DNA of 64,000 nt from UBA6080 sp964607515 (GTDB lineage Bacteria; Fermentibacterota; Fermentibacteria; Fermentibacterales; JCC-6). Each line of letters starts with the position of its first letter. Within the stretch, counting starts at the first letter, position 1. Of the stretch, positions 16,702 to 25,705 are shown piece by piece. Location: the NCBI GenBank assembly GCA_964607515.1, contig CAZSKU010000002.1:90793-154792 (forward strand). Direction: 5' to 3'. Both the position numbers and the translations under genes were made by a program. A model generated the notes under the pieces. It was given only the letters and a program-made list of their open reading frames with translations, was not told the DNA's origin and ran no database searches.

Positions 16702-17174
16702 TCCTCCTGGCCGTCGCTCTTGGCGTGGCCGATTCTCTTCTGCCAAGGCCGGTGCCATTCATGAAGATCGGCCTCGCCAACGTTCCCGCGGTGGTCTCAG
16801 CGGTGCGTCTGGGGATGCGGCGCACCCTGGCCCTGAACACCGCGCGTTCCCTGACCGTGGCTCTGATCACCGGCAGCCTCGCCACACCGGCCTTTCTCAT
16901 GTCCATGGCCGGAGCAGCAGCCTCGGCGGTGATTATGAGCGCCGCATCCAGGGGGTATCCCGGGCTCTTCTCCATGACCGGCGTATCCATATGCGGGGCA
17001 TGTGCTTCCCTGTGGGGACAGCTGGCGGTGGCTGCGGCGGTCCTTCCCGGCCTGCCGGTGGGCGCCCTGGCTTTTCCGGTAAGTCTCTGGGGCATCGGCA
17101 CCGGAGCGGTGGTGGGTCTCGCTGCGGGACTGCTGGAGGATCGGCTGGAACACGTCAACATATTGTCGCGGTGA
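16662..17174 (+). CDS. Gx transporter family / heptaprenyl diphosphate synthase component I-like membrane protein
   Basis: A 170-residue integral membrane protein with about five helices and the conserved pattern PFMKIGLANVPAVVSAVRLG, typical of the Hpre_diP_synt_I/Gx-transporter family (PF07456), relatives of ECF-transporter substrate-binding S components. The start is GTG 16662, overlapping the GT4 gene by 40 bases. In many genomes such genes stand next to NusG-like or electron-transfer genes; here the next gene, after a likely promoter, is DUF4321. Substrate unknown; the isoprenoid-synthase name is historical and should not be taken as function. Confidence 0.75.
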   Translation: MPERGGVRVTGVLILLAVALGVADSLLPRPVPFMKIGLANVPAVVSAVRLGMRRTLALNTARSLTVALITGSLATPAFLMSMAGAAASAVIMSAASRGYPGLFSMTGVSICGACASLWGQLAVAAAVLPGLPVGALAFPVSLWGIGTGAVVGLAAGLLEDRLEHVNILSR

Positions 17175-17191
17175 GTTCCATACTGTAGTAT
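17163..17191 (+). promoter_or_regulatory. Candidate sigma-70-type promoter for the DUF4321-tatA-mglA operon
   Basis: TTGTCG (17163-17168, four of six), a 17-base spacer, and TAGTAT (17186-17191, four of six). It overlaps the stop of the upstream gene and sits in a locally AT-richer patch that stands out against the G+C-rich background. Confidence 0.45.
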
Positions 17192-17216
17192 AGCGAGTAG
17201 GAAAGAGGGGGAAGGG

Positions 17217-17489
17217 TTGCTTCACGACAGGCCCGCCGGGTTCTGGGTTTTTCTGGCAGTGGCGGGAATGGTGTGCGGAACGGTGATGGGCGAAGCCGTT
17301 GCATCCCTGCTTCCCGACACCTCGTACGCACTGAAGCAGTTCTTCTCCGGCAGTGCGGGTGTATCCCTGGGGCCTCTGGGATTCGATCTGTTCATCCTGA
17401 GGTTCCGCTTGGAAGAGATCGTTCTGAGGGTCAACATCATGACCTTCGCGGGTCTTCTTGTCGTCGGTTTTCTGTACAGGTGGTTCTGA
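17217..17489 (+). CDS. DUF4321 family small membrane protein
   Basis: A 90-residue protein with two hydrophobic helices: GFWVFLAVAGMVCGTVMGEAV near the N-terminus and INIMTFAGLLVVGFLYRWF-like ending near the C-terminus, separated by a loop containing SLGPLGFDLFILRF. This matches the DUF4321 family pattern. The start TTG 17217 is supported by a purine-rich AAAGAGGGGGAAGG just upstream. Function is unknown; it leads a short operon with tatA and an MglA-type GTPase. Confidence 0.75.
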   Translation: MLHDRPAGFWVFLAVAGMVCGTVMGEAVASLLPDTSYALKQFFSGSAGVSLGPLGFDLFILRFRLEEIVLRVNIMTFAGLLVVGFLYRWF

Positions 17490-17517
17490 TGGCGGCTAAC
17501 CGCGCACGGGAGGAAAG

Positions 17518-17715
17518 ATGGGCCGGATAGGACCCCTTGAACTCGTTCTGATCCTGGTGGCTCTGCTGCTTCTCTTCGGGGCCAGGCGGATACCCGAGAT
17601 CGCCAGATCCCTGGGAAGGGCCATAAGCCAGTTCCGCAGGGGAATGAGGGACGAAATCACACCCGAGGAGCCCGAAGACAAGGAGAAGGGAAAGCAGGAA
17701 GGCCCTGATTCCTGA
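17518..17715 (+). CDS. tatA: Sec-independent protein translocase TatA/TatE-like
   Basis: A 65-residue protein with one N-terminal helix (LELVLILVALLLLFGARRIP), the characteristic FG hinge and an amphipathic helix (EIARSLGRAISQFRRGM), then an acidic tail. This is the TatA/B/E fold that forms the pore of the twin-arginine pathway for folded proteins. ATG 17518 follows AGGAAAG. No tatC is in the window. It shares its last base with the start of the MglA gene. Confidence 0.9.
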   Translation: MGRIGPLELVLILVALLLLFGARRIPEIARSLGRAISQFRRGMRDEITPEEPEDKEKGKQEGPDS

Positions 17716-18317
17716 TGGCCACAGTCAGCTACACGGCCCGGGAGATAGACTGCAAGATCGTTTACTGCGGCCCGGGCCTTTCCGGCAAGACCACCAACGT
17801 CAAGTACATCTACTCACAGGTTTCGTCGGATTCCCGTGGAAAGCTGATATCACTGGCCGCCGGCAACGAGAGAACCCTGTTCTTCGACTTCCTTCCGATA
17901 GATTCCGGTGAGATAAACGGGTTCAGGATCAGGCTGCACCTGTACAGCGTTCCAGGACAGGCCATGTACTCCGACAGCAGAAGGCTGATCCTTCAGGGGG
18001 TCGACGGCATCGTCTTCGTGGCGGACTCCCAGGAGGGGCGTATGGAAGCCAACATCGCCAGCCTCAGAGACCTCAAGGAAAATCTCAGGGTTCAGAGGAG
18101 AAAGGGAGTGAGCCTGGTGCTCCAGTGCAACAAGAGAGATCTGCCCGACATCGTTCCGGTCTCACGGATAGTCTCGGACCTGGGGCTTTCGAAGGTGACC
18201 TGCATCGAGGCCGTGGCAAGCAACGGCAGGGGGGTATTCGCCACCCTCAGGTCCGTGAGCAGGCTGGTGATCACCAGGTTGCACCGCCAGTTCGAGATTT
18301 TGGAGGGAAGGGCCTGA
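17715..18317 (+). CDS. MglA-type small Ras-like GTPase (copy 1)
   Basis: A 200-residue GTPase. P-loop GPGLSGKT at residues 19-26, the MglA-typical switch II segment LYSVPGQAMY in place of DxxG, VFVADSQ, and specificity motif QCNKRD. MglA proteins are prokaryotic polarity switches that recruit motility or polar machinery when GTP-bound. No MglB (roadblock) GAP is adjacent. Instead the next gene, overlapping by one base, encodes a zinc-finger membrane protein, a possible effector or anchor. A second paralog lies at 27583-28161. Confidence 0.9.
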   Translation: MATVSYTAREIDCKIVYCGPGLSGKTTNVKYIYSQVSSDSRGKLISLAAGNERTLFFDFLPIDSGEINGFRIRLHLYSVPGQAMYSDSRRLILQGVDGIVFVADSQEGRMEANIASLRDLKENLRVQRRKGVSLVLQCNKRDLPDIVPVSRIVSDLGLSKVTCIEAVASNGRGVFATLRSVSRLVITRLHRQFEILEGRA

Positions 18318-19744
18318 TGAACGAACCTCTCGTGGACCTGCTGCTTGTAAGACTGGGGGGGGACGAGGAGAAGAAGAAGGTAACAAGGCTCCTTGTCACG
18401 GAACTGGACCTGACCGTAGGAGAAGCTGAGAAAGCGGTGGAGAACTCCCCGGTGGTGATCCGGGAAGCGGTGACCATCGGCGAGGCCAGGGTCATTCAGA
18501 AGAACCTCTATCCCTACATCGACCTGCTCCCAAGGCTCGAGGAGGAGAGCGCCGACACGTTGCGGGACAAGGTCCGTTTCGTTTCGTCCCCCGACGAACT
18601 GCCGGAGGACTCCGACGACCGATACGACTACCGGAAGGATTCCGCGCATCCCTCCGGCGCCGGATACGGGCTTCAAGGCCGGAATGAAGAGGAAGACGAG
18701 GAAGAGGGGGAAGCGGGTGAGGATTTCCTTCTCACCACCGCCCGCGACGAGATGCTTCAGATAGACCGGTGCCACATCTGCGGCAAGACTCCGGTCGGGG
18801 GGGAGAAGCTGGCCCCCTGCAGAACGTGCGGTGAACTCACATGCCGGGAGTGTTTCGACAGAGCGGCCCATGTCTGCCATAAGTGCGCCGCCGAGGGGCA
18901 CGCGGTGGACCGGCCCGTGGCTGCCAAGCCCCACGGCCGCTCCAGGGCAGCGACCCGGCAGGAATCCACAAGTGCTCCTGAACCGCCGGAGGCCGACAGA
19001 GACTATACATGGCTGAGGAAGACCCTTCTGGGGGTGATAGCGGTGGCGGTCCTTGCCCTCTTCTACTTCCTGGATCCTCTGGACCTTTTCACCGGGACGA
19101 CGGCGCCCCCCCCGGGGGAGGTAACCCGGGTTCCCGACACGACGACCGCCGTACCGGACGTTCCCGACACCGTGAGTACCGAGGTCCGGCCGGACACCGT
19201 GGAGACGGCGCACCCCGGGCCGGGTACCGACCCCATCGGGGTGGCCGCCCTCGCTCTTCCGGACTCCATGTTCTCCGGATCGCCCTTCTCCGCCATCCAG
19301 CCATACACCAGGGTTCCCCCGGGGGTCGGCGCCGCCAGCGCCTCCGAAGAGCTCCAGACCATTCTGCCCCAGCTGGAGGCCCTGGCGCACCACTGCGGCA
19401 TCGGCGTGGACCGGGCGGCCCTGCTGGTTTACGGCGATCCGCAGAAGACCGACCATCTGTCGGTCCTGGTCCTGGCGGTGAACCACCCGGAGAACAACGA
19501 AACAAGGTTCGCGCTGCTGGCTTCCGCCGGGGGGTGGCTCATTCCCGGAGGAATAGACCAGCTGGTGCTGATCTACAGGGAGACCAGGTTCCACCAGCCC
19601 CAGTTGTTCAGCTACACCAGCATGACATATCCGGAACTCGCGGGAGCCTTCGGTCCCGGGCAGTTCCAGGATCTGGCCAGCACCCACGACGCCCTCTGGG
19701 CCAGCCTTACCGGGCCTGTTACGGAATGGATATGCGGGATGTAG
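18317..19744 (+). CDS. Membrane protein with L7/L12-like N-terminus and zinc-finger domain
   Basis: A 475-residue protein not recognised as a named family. Residues 1-75 resemble the ribosomal L7/L12 C-terminal fold (KKKVTRLLVTELDLTVGEAE then IGEARVIQKNL). An acidic stretch follows (EEEDEEEGEAGED). Residues 152-190 carry a Cys/His cluster: C152, C155, C168, C171, C176, C179, H185, C187, C190, like a RING/B-box or double zinc ribbon. One helix lies at about 237-254, then a Pro/Thr-rich linker and a C-terminal domain of about 170 residues, presumably periplasmic. Start ATG 18317 shares one base with the MglA stop, suggesting the two work together. Confidence 0.75.
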   Translation: MNEPLVDLLLVRLGGDEEKKKVTRLLVTELDLTVGEAEKAVENSPVVIREAVTIGEARVIQKNLYPYIDLLPRLEEESADTLRDKVRFVSSPDELPEDSDDRYDYRKDSAHPSGAGYGLQGRNEEEDEEEGEAGEDFLLTTARDEMLQIDRCHICGKTPVGGEKLAPCRTCGELTCRECFDRAAHVCHKCAAEGHAVDRPVAAKPHGRSRAATRQESTSAPEPPEADRDYTWLRKTLLGVIAVAVLALFYFLDPLDLFTGTTAPPPGEVTRVPDTTTAVPDVPDTVSTEVRPDTVETAHPGPGTDPIGVAALALPDSMFSGSPFSAIQPYTRVPPGVGAASASEELQTILPQLEALAHHCGIGVDRAALLVYGDPQKTDHLSVLVLAVNHPENNETRFALLASAGGWLIPGGIDQLVLIYRETRFHQPQLFSYTSMTYPELAGAFGPGQFQDLASTHDALWASLTGPVTEWICGM

Positions 19745-19787
19745 CCGCGGCGTCCTGAGGGGACGGCGCAATCAGACCGGGGTTTGA

Positions 19788-21980
19788 ATGGGTTCCGATA
19801 AAAAACTTCTCATAATCGAGTCCCCAGCCAAGGCCAAGGCCCTGAAGGCCTACCTCGGAAGGGACTGGACGGTCACCGCCTCCATGGGGCACGTCAGGGA
19901 TCTCCCCCTTCACCGGATCGGCGTCGGCGGCCCCGATTTCCAGCCGGCATACACCATCCTTCCCGACAAGAGAAAGACTGTGGCGAGGCTGAGGAAGGAA
20001 GCGGAGGGATTCGACACGGTTTATCTGGCCGCGGACCCCGACAGGGAGGGGGAGGCCATCTGCTGGCATCTCTCGGAACTCCTGTCTGACAGGCACAGGG
20101 TCTTCCGACGGCTGAGGTTCAACGCCGTCACCCATGACGCCGTGACCCGGGCGGCCGCCCACCCTTCCTCCATAGACATGGACCTGGTGAACGCCCAGCA
20201 GGCCCGCCGGGTGATGGACCGGCTGGTGGGCTACCGGATCAGCCCGTACCTGTGGAGGACCCTTGGGAAGGGTCTCAGCGCGGGAAGAGTGCAGACCGCC
20301 GCGTTGAAGCTGATTACCGACCGGGAGGCCCAGATCCGCTCCTTCAGGAGCACCGAGTACTGGCTGGTCGCCGGCACCTTCAGCCGGGAGGGCGAGACCT
20401 TCGAAGCGGTGCTTCACAGGGTGGCGGGAAAGAGGGCCGACGGCCCCAGATTCGCCCCCGGCACCGCGGCCCAGGTGGAGGCCCTGGTTCCGCTCATCCG
20501 GAGCCTGCAGTGGGAAGTGGTTTCGGTGGAGAACACCGGAAAGATCCGCAAGCCCGCACCCCCCTTCATTACCAGTACCCTGCAGGCTGCCGGAGCCGGC
20601 ATATCCATGAGCCCGGCGGCGGTTATGAAGAGCGCCCAGGAGCTGTACGAAGGGGTGGAACTGGACGGCGAGACCGCGGGTCTGATCACCTACATGCGCA
20701 CGGACTCGGTGAGGATAGCCCCGGAAGCGGTGGACCAGTGCCGCGCCGCGGTGGAGAAGGTTTTCGGCGGGAACCTTCTGAGCCCCGTCCCCAGACGTTT
20801 CCGGGCCTCAGGAGGCTCCCAGGATGCCCACGAGGCCATCAGACCGACGGACATGGACAGAACCCCGGATTCCCTGAAGGGAAGGTTGGACCCCGGGCTT
20901 CACAGGCTGTACACCCTGGTATGGAACCGTTTCGCCGCCACCCAGATGCGTGACGCGGTGATCGAGGAGACCACCGTGACCTTTCAGGGGGGGGAGTTCC
21001 AGTTCCAGGCCTCCGGGGGACGCCTCAAAGAACCGGGGTTCAGCCTGGCCGACCCCGGGCAGATCCGTATCCCCAGAGCCATCGCCCCCGCCAGCAAGGG
21101 TCCTGCGGAGCTCATGGAGCTGAACACCTCCCAGAAGTTCACCGAGCCTCCCCCCAGGTTCGGGGAGGCCTCCCTGGTGACCGAGATGAAGAAACTCGGC
21201 ATAGGAAGGCCGTCCACATACGTGGCCATTCTGTCCACTCTCAGGAAGAGGGGATACGTGGAACTCCGGGAGAAGAAACTCCATCCAACCGATCTGGGGG
21301 AGAGAACCGCCGAACTGCTGACGGGTCTGTTTCCCGACCTGTTCAGCGTGGGATTCACCGCGGGGATGGAGGAGACCCTGGACCAGGTGGCCGGAGGCGC
21401 CATGGACTACGCCGCCGCCGTAAAAAGCCTGGCGGACCCGATGGAAGCCGCCCTTGGCGAGGCCATGAAGAGGCTGCCGGAAGTGAGGAAGCTTCTCACC
21501 ATCGAGACCGACATGGCGTGCCCCAGGTGCGGAAAACCCATGCTGGACAAGTGGGGCAGGTTCGGAAGGTTCCTGGCCTGTTCCGGATATCCCCAGTGCC
21601 GGTACACGATGCCCGTCGGGGATTCCGACGGAAACGGCGCTTCCGGAAGCGCCGACAGGGATTGCCCTGAATGCGGCAGCCCCATGACCGTGAGAAACGG
21701 AAGGTACGGGGGATACCTGGCCTGCTCGAACTCCCGTTGCGGAAGGACTTCACCGATTCCCACCGGCGTGAAGTGCCCTCTGCCGGGATGCACCGGGGAA
21801 CTGGTCACCCGAAGAACCCAGAAGGGCAGGACCTTCTATTCCTGCAGCCGCTATCCGGACTGCGATTTCGCCCTATGGCACCCGCCCCTGGACATCCCGT
21901 GCCCCCGGTGCGGCTTCCCGATTCAGGAGAAGCGGGCGAAAGGGACGTACTGCCCGAGATGCAAGAAGAAGACGGACTGA
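19788..21980 (+). CDS. topA: DNA topoisomerase I
   Basis: A 730-residue type IA topoisomerase. The Toprim domain has IIESPAKAKAL and LAADPDREGEAICWHL; the active-site Tyr302 lies in LITYMRTDS. The C-terminal 180 residues hold four Cys4-type zinc modules (CPRCGKPM, CPECGSPM, CPLPGC, CPRCGFPI). It relaxes negative supercoils behind polymerases. ATG 19788 is 43 bases after the preceding gene. The last module overlaps the start of xerC by 22 bases. Confidence 0.96.
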   Translation: MGSDKKLLIIESPAKAKALKAYLGRDWTVTASMGHVRDLPLHRIGVGGPDFQPAYTILPDKRKTVARLRKEAEGFDTVYLAADPDREGEAICWHLSELLSDRHRVFRRLRFNAVTHDAVTRAAAHPSSIDMDLVNAQQARRVMDRLVGYRISPYLWRTLGKGLSAGRVQTAALKLITDREAQIRSFRSTEYWLVAGTFSREGETFEAVLHRVAGKRADGPRFAPGTAAQVEALVPLIRSLQWEVVSVENTGKIRKPAPPFITSTLQAAGAGISMSPAAVMKSAQELYEGVELDGETAGLITYMRTDSVRIAPEAVDQCRAAVEKVFGGNLLSPVPRRFRASGGSQDAHEAIRPTDMDRTPDSLKGRLDPGLHRLYTLVWNRFAATQMRDAVIEETTVTFQGGEFQFQASGGRLKEPGFSLADPGQIRIPRAIAPASKGPAELMELNTSQKFTEPPPRFGEASLVTEMKKLGIGRPSTYVAILSTLRKRGYVELREKKLHPTDLGERTAELLTGLFPDLFSVGFTAGMEETLDQVAGGAMDYAAAVKSLADPMEAALGEAMKRLPEVRKLLTIETDMACPRCGKPMLDKWGRFGRFLACSGYPQCRYTMPVGDSDGNGASGSADRDCPECGSPMTVRNGRYGGYLACSNSRCGRTSPIPTGVKCPLPGCTGELVTRRTQKGRTFYSCSRYPDCDFALWHPPLDIPCPRCGFPIQEKRAKGTYCPRCKKKTD

Positions 21981-22858
21981 TCCTCAAGGAGTATTCCAGG
22001 GAACTGGTTCATGGAAGAAACCTGTCGCCGGAGACCGTGAGGGCCTACCGGGGAGACCTGGAAAGGCTTTTCCGATGGTACAAAGCCCCGCTGGAAACCC
22101 TGGAAAGGGAAAACCTCAGGGCCTTTCTGATGCACGAGACAGCCCGGGGACTGGACCCCCGGAGTCTCGCCAGACTGGTGAGCGCCATGCGCTCCTTCGG
22201 GCGGTGGCTCGCGGAGACCGGCCGGGCCCCGGCGGATCCGTCTCTGGGGCTTCGGCCCCCGGGAAGGTCCCGCAGGCTTCCGGGTTTCATGTCCGTGCGT
22301 GAGGTCCTGGCCGTTCTGGAGGGGATTGCGCCGGACACCCCGGCATCCGCCAGAAACCGGGCGGTGCTGGAGCTTCTCTACGGATGCGGGTTGAGGGCTT
22401 CCGAAGCGGCTTCGGTGACGGTGGGGGGCTACAGCCGTGAGGAACTGACCCTCAGAATCACCGGAAAGGGATCGAAACAGAGAATAGTCCCGATCCCGGC
22501 GGAAACCGCCGTCCACCTGGACGGTTGGCTAGCCGTGAGGTCCGGCTTCCTGGGCCGGCGCCAGGATCCCGGAACCGTCTTCCTGAGCGTAAGGGGCCGG
22601 AAACTTGACCCCAGGGACATCAGGCGTATTGTTGCAGCTGCGGTGGACGAAGCCGCTGTTTCCGCGGGAGTGTCGCCGCATACCTTCAGGCACAGCTTCG
22701 CCACCCACCTTCTCGAGAAAGGGGCCGGTCTCAGGGAGGTGCAGGAGCTGCTGGGGCACGCCGGCCTGGGAACGACCCAGATTTACACCCATCTCACCGG
22801 GGAGAGACTGATGCGTTCTTACAGAAGCGCCCATCCCAGGGGGAGGAGCCGCCAGTGA
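21959..22858 (+). CDS. xerC: Tyrosine recombinase XerC/XerD-like
   Basis: A 299-residue Xer recombinase of normal size. The N-terminal SAM-like core-binding domain spans about 1-90. Catalytic residues are visible: Arg146 in YGCGLRASEAA, Lys in TGKGSKQR, HTFRHSFATHLL (His and Arg), GHAGLGTTQIYTHLT with the Tyr nucleophile. It resolves chromosome dimers at dif. The start ATG 21959 is inside the end of topA; topA-xerC linkage is common in chromosomes, so it is read as the housekeeping enzyme, not a mobile-element integrase. The exact paralog (XerC or XerD) is not certain. Confidence 0.9.
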   Translation: MQEEDGLILKEYSRELVHGRNLSPETVRAYRGDLERLFRWYKAPLETLERENLRAFLMHETARGLDPRSLARLVSAMRSFGRWLAETGRAPADPSLGLRPPGRSRRLPGFMSVREVLAVLEGIAPDTPASARNRAVLELLYGCGLRASEAASVTVGGYSREELTLRITGKGSKQRIVPIPAETAVHLDGWLAVRSGFLGRRQDPGTVFLSVRGRKLDPRDIRRIVAAAVDEAAVSAGVSPHTFRHSFATHLLEKGAGLREVQELLGHAGLGTTQIYTHLTGERLMRSYRSAHPRGRSRQ

Positions 22859-25701
22859 CACACGCCCCCGAAGAGTATCGCCGGAGCACCCTCCGTACCG
22901 ACAGGATTCTCGCCGCAGCGGTTTCTGCGGCGGCGTTCCTGGTATACCTCCTCACCCTCGCGCCCACGGTGAGTTTCTGGGACAGCGGTGAATACATCAC
23001 CTGCGCCTGGGTCGCGGGGATTCCTCATCCGCCGGGGGTACCCTTCTTCGTGCTCATGGGGAGGTTCTCGACTCTTCTGTTCGGCTTCATCCCCGAGGTC
23101 GCGGCCAGGGTCAACCTGATGTGCGCCCTGGCGGGAACAGCAGCGGTAGGCATCCTGAGCCGTCTTCTTCAGCGGTGGTGCCGGCGGATGGGGTACGCTC
23201 CCGGATTCTACCGGCCGGTGGCCCTGGCCGGGGGAATGCTGGCGGCTTTCAGCTACACCCTCTGGAGGAACAACAACGCCGCGGAGACCTACGCCATGGC
23301 CCTGCTGCTGACGTCTCTGATCCTCTGGGTGTTCGACCTGTGGATCGAGAGAAGGCTCCGGGGTCTTCCCGCCGGAAGGCAGCTCCTGCTGGCGGGCTAC
23401 CTGATGACCCTGTCCGTAGGCAACCACCTGAGCGCCCTTATCGTGGTGGGGCCCATCATCCTCATGTACGTGCTTTACGCGTTCCGGGGAAAGGCTCACG
23501 AATGGAAGAGCCCGGGGTTCATCCTGGGGTTCGCGGGCCTGATGCTCCTGGCCTTCAGCGTCCACCTGTACATGCCCCTGCGGGCGATACAGCAGCCGGA
23601 GATAAACGAGACCGATCCCTCCAGGTACTCCGCCTTCCGTGACGCCCTGGAGAGGAAGCAGTACGGGCAGGTCTCCATCTTCACCAGGAAGGGCCCGTTT
23701 ACGGAACAGCTCTCGATGTACGCCGAGTACGGCTCCTGGCAGATCGGGCGCCCGGAGGCATGGCGCAGGGTCCTGGGACCCGGGGCCGAGCGTCTGGGCA
23801 CCGGCATCTGGGTGCTCTGCTCCCTGTCCGTCCTGGCGGGACTGGCGGTGCTGGCAATCCGGCGCCGGGACCTGCTTTTCCTGGTGGGCGGAACCTTCTT
23901 CATGGCAAGCCTTGCCTTCGTGGTCTACCTGAACTTCAAGACGGGCCCGGAAGGGACCCTCACCGGGGAGGTTCGAGAGAGGGATTACTTCTTCGGAGCC
24001 TCCTTCGCCCTTTCGGCGCTGCTGGCTGCACTGGGGGCGGGAGCTGGAATAGGTTTCCTCGGCGGGCGCCGGGCGGTCTGGGCCCTTCTTCTCCTGCCCC
24101 TGGCGGCCCTGGGGGTCAACTGGCACCACTGCGACCGCTCCGGCGACTTCGCCGCCCGGGACTACGGAGTGAACCTTCTGGAGAGTTGCACCCCGGAGGC
24201 GGTTCTCATCACCAACGGAGACAACGACACCTTCCCGCTGTGGTTCGCCCAGGGGGTCCTGGGGGTCCGGCGGGACGTGGTCGTGTCGAATCTGAGCCTG
24301 ATGAACACCCCGTGGTACACACGACAGCTCCTGGCCAGGGACCCGATGCTGCTGAGCTATCCGGGGGAGCTGGTGGACTCCCTGCGCCCGGTGTTCATCT
24401 GGGGCCCCAACTTCTTCCACGTCTCCCCGGAAGGAATGCCGGTGACGGACGCCGCGGACCGGATGATACTGGACCATACCTTCACCCATGCCTGGCCGTG
24501 GTCTGTGACCAGGGGCGAGCTCTGCATTCCCGTGCCCAGCATGGGGGCGGGAACCCAGGGTTCCCTGGCCATGCAGGACCTGCTGCTCCTGGACATGGTC
24601 AAGAGGGTTCCGATCCACGGAAGACCCGTATACCTGGCGGGAACGGTATCCCGGGAGAACCGTGTCTACGTGGAGGACTACCTGACCATGGAGGGCATCG
24701 CCTACAGGGTGATGGACCGGCCGACCCCGGGGGGAATGGACCCGGAACGTTCCCTGGAGCTGGCGGAGAGCTACCTATACACCGGATTCGATGATCCCGG
24801 GGTGCACAAGGACGACCAGGCGGCCCAGATCGCCCGGAACTACCTGGGAGCATGGAACGCCCTGGCCAACCACTACCTGGCGACCGGGGACGCCGCCTCC
24901 GCAAGGTACGCCCTGGAGAAGGGCTCCGAGATCTTCGCCACAATGCCCGGGGAGTGGCTCACCGTGCTTCCCATACAGATATATGCCGAGGCCCGGCTGT
25001 TGGTCGGGGAGGAGGGCCCCGGGGCCGCCTCGGACTACGTTCTTTCCATGGCCGACTCCCTGGGGAGCCTGGCGGAGGAGTACCCCGGCTACAGCCCGGA
25101 AACCGTGCAGAGCCAGCTGATCAGGCTTTCCGACGAACTGATTCAGCAGCAGGCCCTGCTGGACTTCGCCGATTCCCTTTCAGACGGCACTCCGGCGCAG
25201 GAATGGCTCCTCATGGAGGTGGAGTTGTCCTTCGGCAACTACCTTGGCGCCCGGAACAGGATGTCTTCCCTGGAAGATTCCTTCCCCGGAGATCCTGTTC
25301 TGCCCCTGATGGGGACGGTGCTGGACCGGGTGACCGGGGACCTCTCCCCGGAAGGGGGGATATACCCCCACGAAACGGCCCTGGCGGAGGTGCTCACCTT
25401 CCTGGAGAGCGAATCTCCTCCGGAGCCCGGAGAAATGGTGCTGCGGATGGCCGACCTGGCCTCCCGCGACCGGGTCATGACCGCGGTCTGCCTTGGAGAA
25501 GTGCTCTCATCGGTCTACCCTGAACAGGGAGCCTCCCCGGGGAGTTACGCCATAAGGCTTGCCGCCCACCCCGAGACCCAGCGCGAGGGCGCTTTCTGGT
25601 TCTCCCGGGCGGTCTACAGCCTTCCTTCCGAGGCGGTAAGGGACATCTGCCTGCAAAACGGGCTTCCCGAACTGGCCATGACCCTGGAAACGGGCAGGTG
25701 A
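22855..25701 (+). CDS. DUF2723 family polytopic membrane protein
   Basis: A 948-residue protein. Residues 15-430 contain about ten hydrophobic helices and begin with the DUF2723 signature LTLAPTVSFWDSGEYITCAW followed by IPHPPGVPFF; SFWDSGE supplies the acidic residue expected in the first loop of GT-C glycosyltransferases. The C-terminal half (about 430-948) is soluble, with helical repeats that look TPR-like. DUF2723 proteins are related to protein O-mannosyltransferases. The start is GTG 22855, overlapping the xerC stop (GTGA). A role in protein or lipid glycosylation at the membrane is likely; substrate unknown. Confidence 0.82.
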   Translation: MTHAPEEYRRSTLRTDRILAAAVSAAAFLVYLLTLAPTVSFWDSGEYITCAWVAGIPHPPGVPFFVLMGRFSTLLFGFIPEVAARVNLMCALAGTAAVGILSRLLQRWCRRMGYAPGFYRPVALAGGMLAAFSYTLWRNNNAAETYAMALLLTSLILWVFDLWIERRLRGLPAGRQLLLAGYLMTLSVGNHLSALIVVGPIILMYVLYAFRGKAHEWKSPGFILGFAGLMLLAFSVHLYMPLRAIQQPEINETDPSRYSAFRDALERKQYGQVSIFTRKGPFTEQLSMYAEYGSWQIGRPEAWRRVLGPGAERLGTGIWVLCSLSVLAGLAVLAIRRRDLLFLVGGTFFMASLAFVVYLNFKTGPEGTLTGEVRERDYFFGASFALSALLAALGAGAGIGFLGGRRAVWALLLLPLAALGVNWHHCDRSGDFAARDYGVNLLESCTPEAVLITNGDNDTFPLWFAQGVLGVRRDVVVSNLSLMNTPWYTRQLLARDPMLLSYPGELVDSLRPVFIWGPNFFHVSPEGMPVTDAADRMILDHTFTHAWPWSVTRGELCIPVPSMGAGTQGSLAMQDLLLLDMVKRVPIHGRPVYLAGTVSRENRVYVEDYLTMEGIAYRVMDRPTPGGMDPERSLELAESYLYTGFDDPGVHKDDQAAQIARNYLGAWNALANHYLATGDAASARYALEKGSEIFATMPGEWLTVLPIQIYAEARLLVGEEGPGAASDYVLSMADSLGSLAEEYPGYSPETVQSQLIRLSDELIQQQALLDFADSLSDGTPAQEWLLMEVELSFGNYLGARNRMSSLEDSFPGDPVLPLMGTVLDRVTGDLSPEGGIYPHETALAEVLTFLESESPPEPGEMVLRMADLASRDRVMTAVCLGEVLSSVYPEQGASPGSYAIRLAAHPETQREGAFWFSRAVYSLPSEAVRDICLQNGLPELAMTLETGR

Positions 25702-25705
25702 TTCG

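Noticed and set aside
19751..19765. Small hairpin (CGTCC/GGACG) before topA as a terminator
   Set aside because: Only five base pairs, flanked by a mismatch, and no T run follows.
21959..22858. xerC as the integrase of a mobile element
   Set aside because: It is of housekeeping Xer size, overlaps topA, and there are no attachment repeats, phage genes or change in composition.
22819..24618. A 599-codon open frame on the minus strand over the DUF2723 gene
   Set aside because: Composition (Gln, Pro, Glu, His, Gly) and position fit an antisense shadow; the plus-strand membrane protein is clear.
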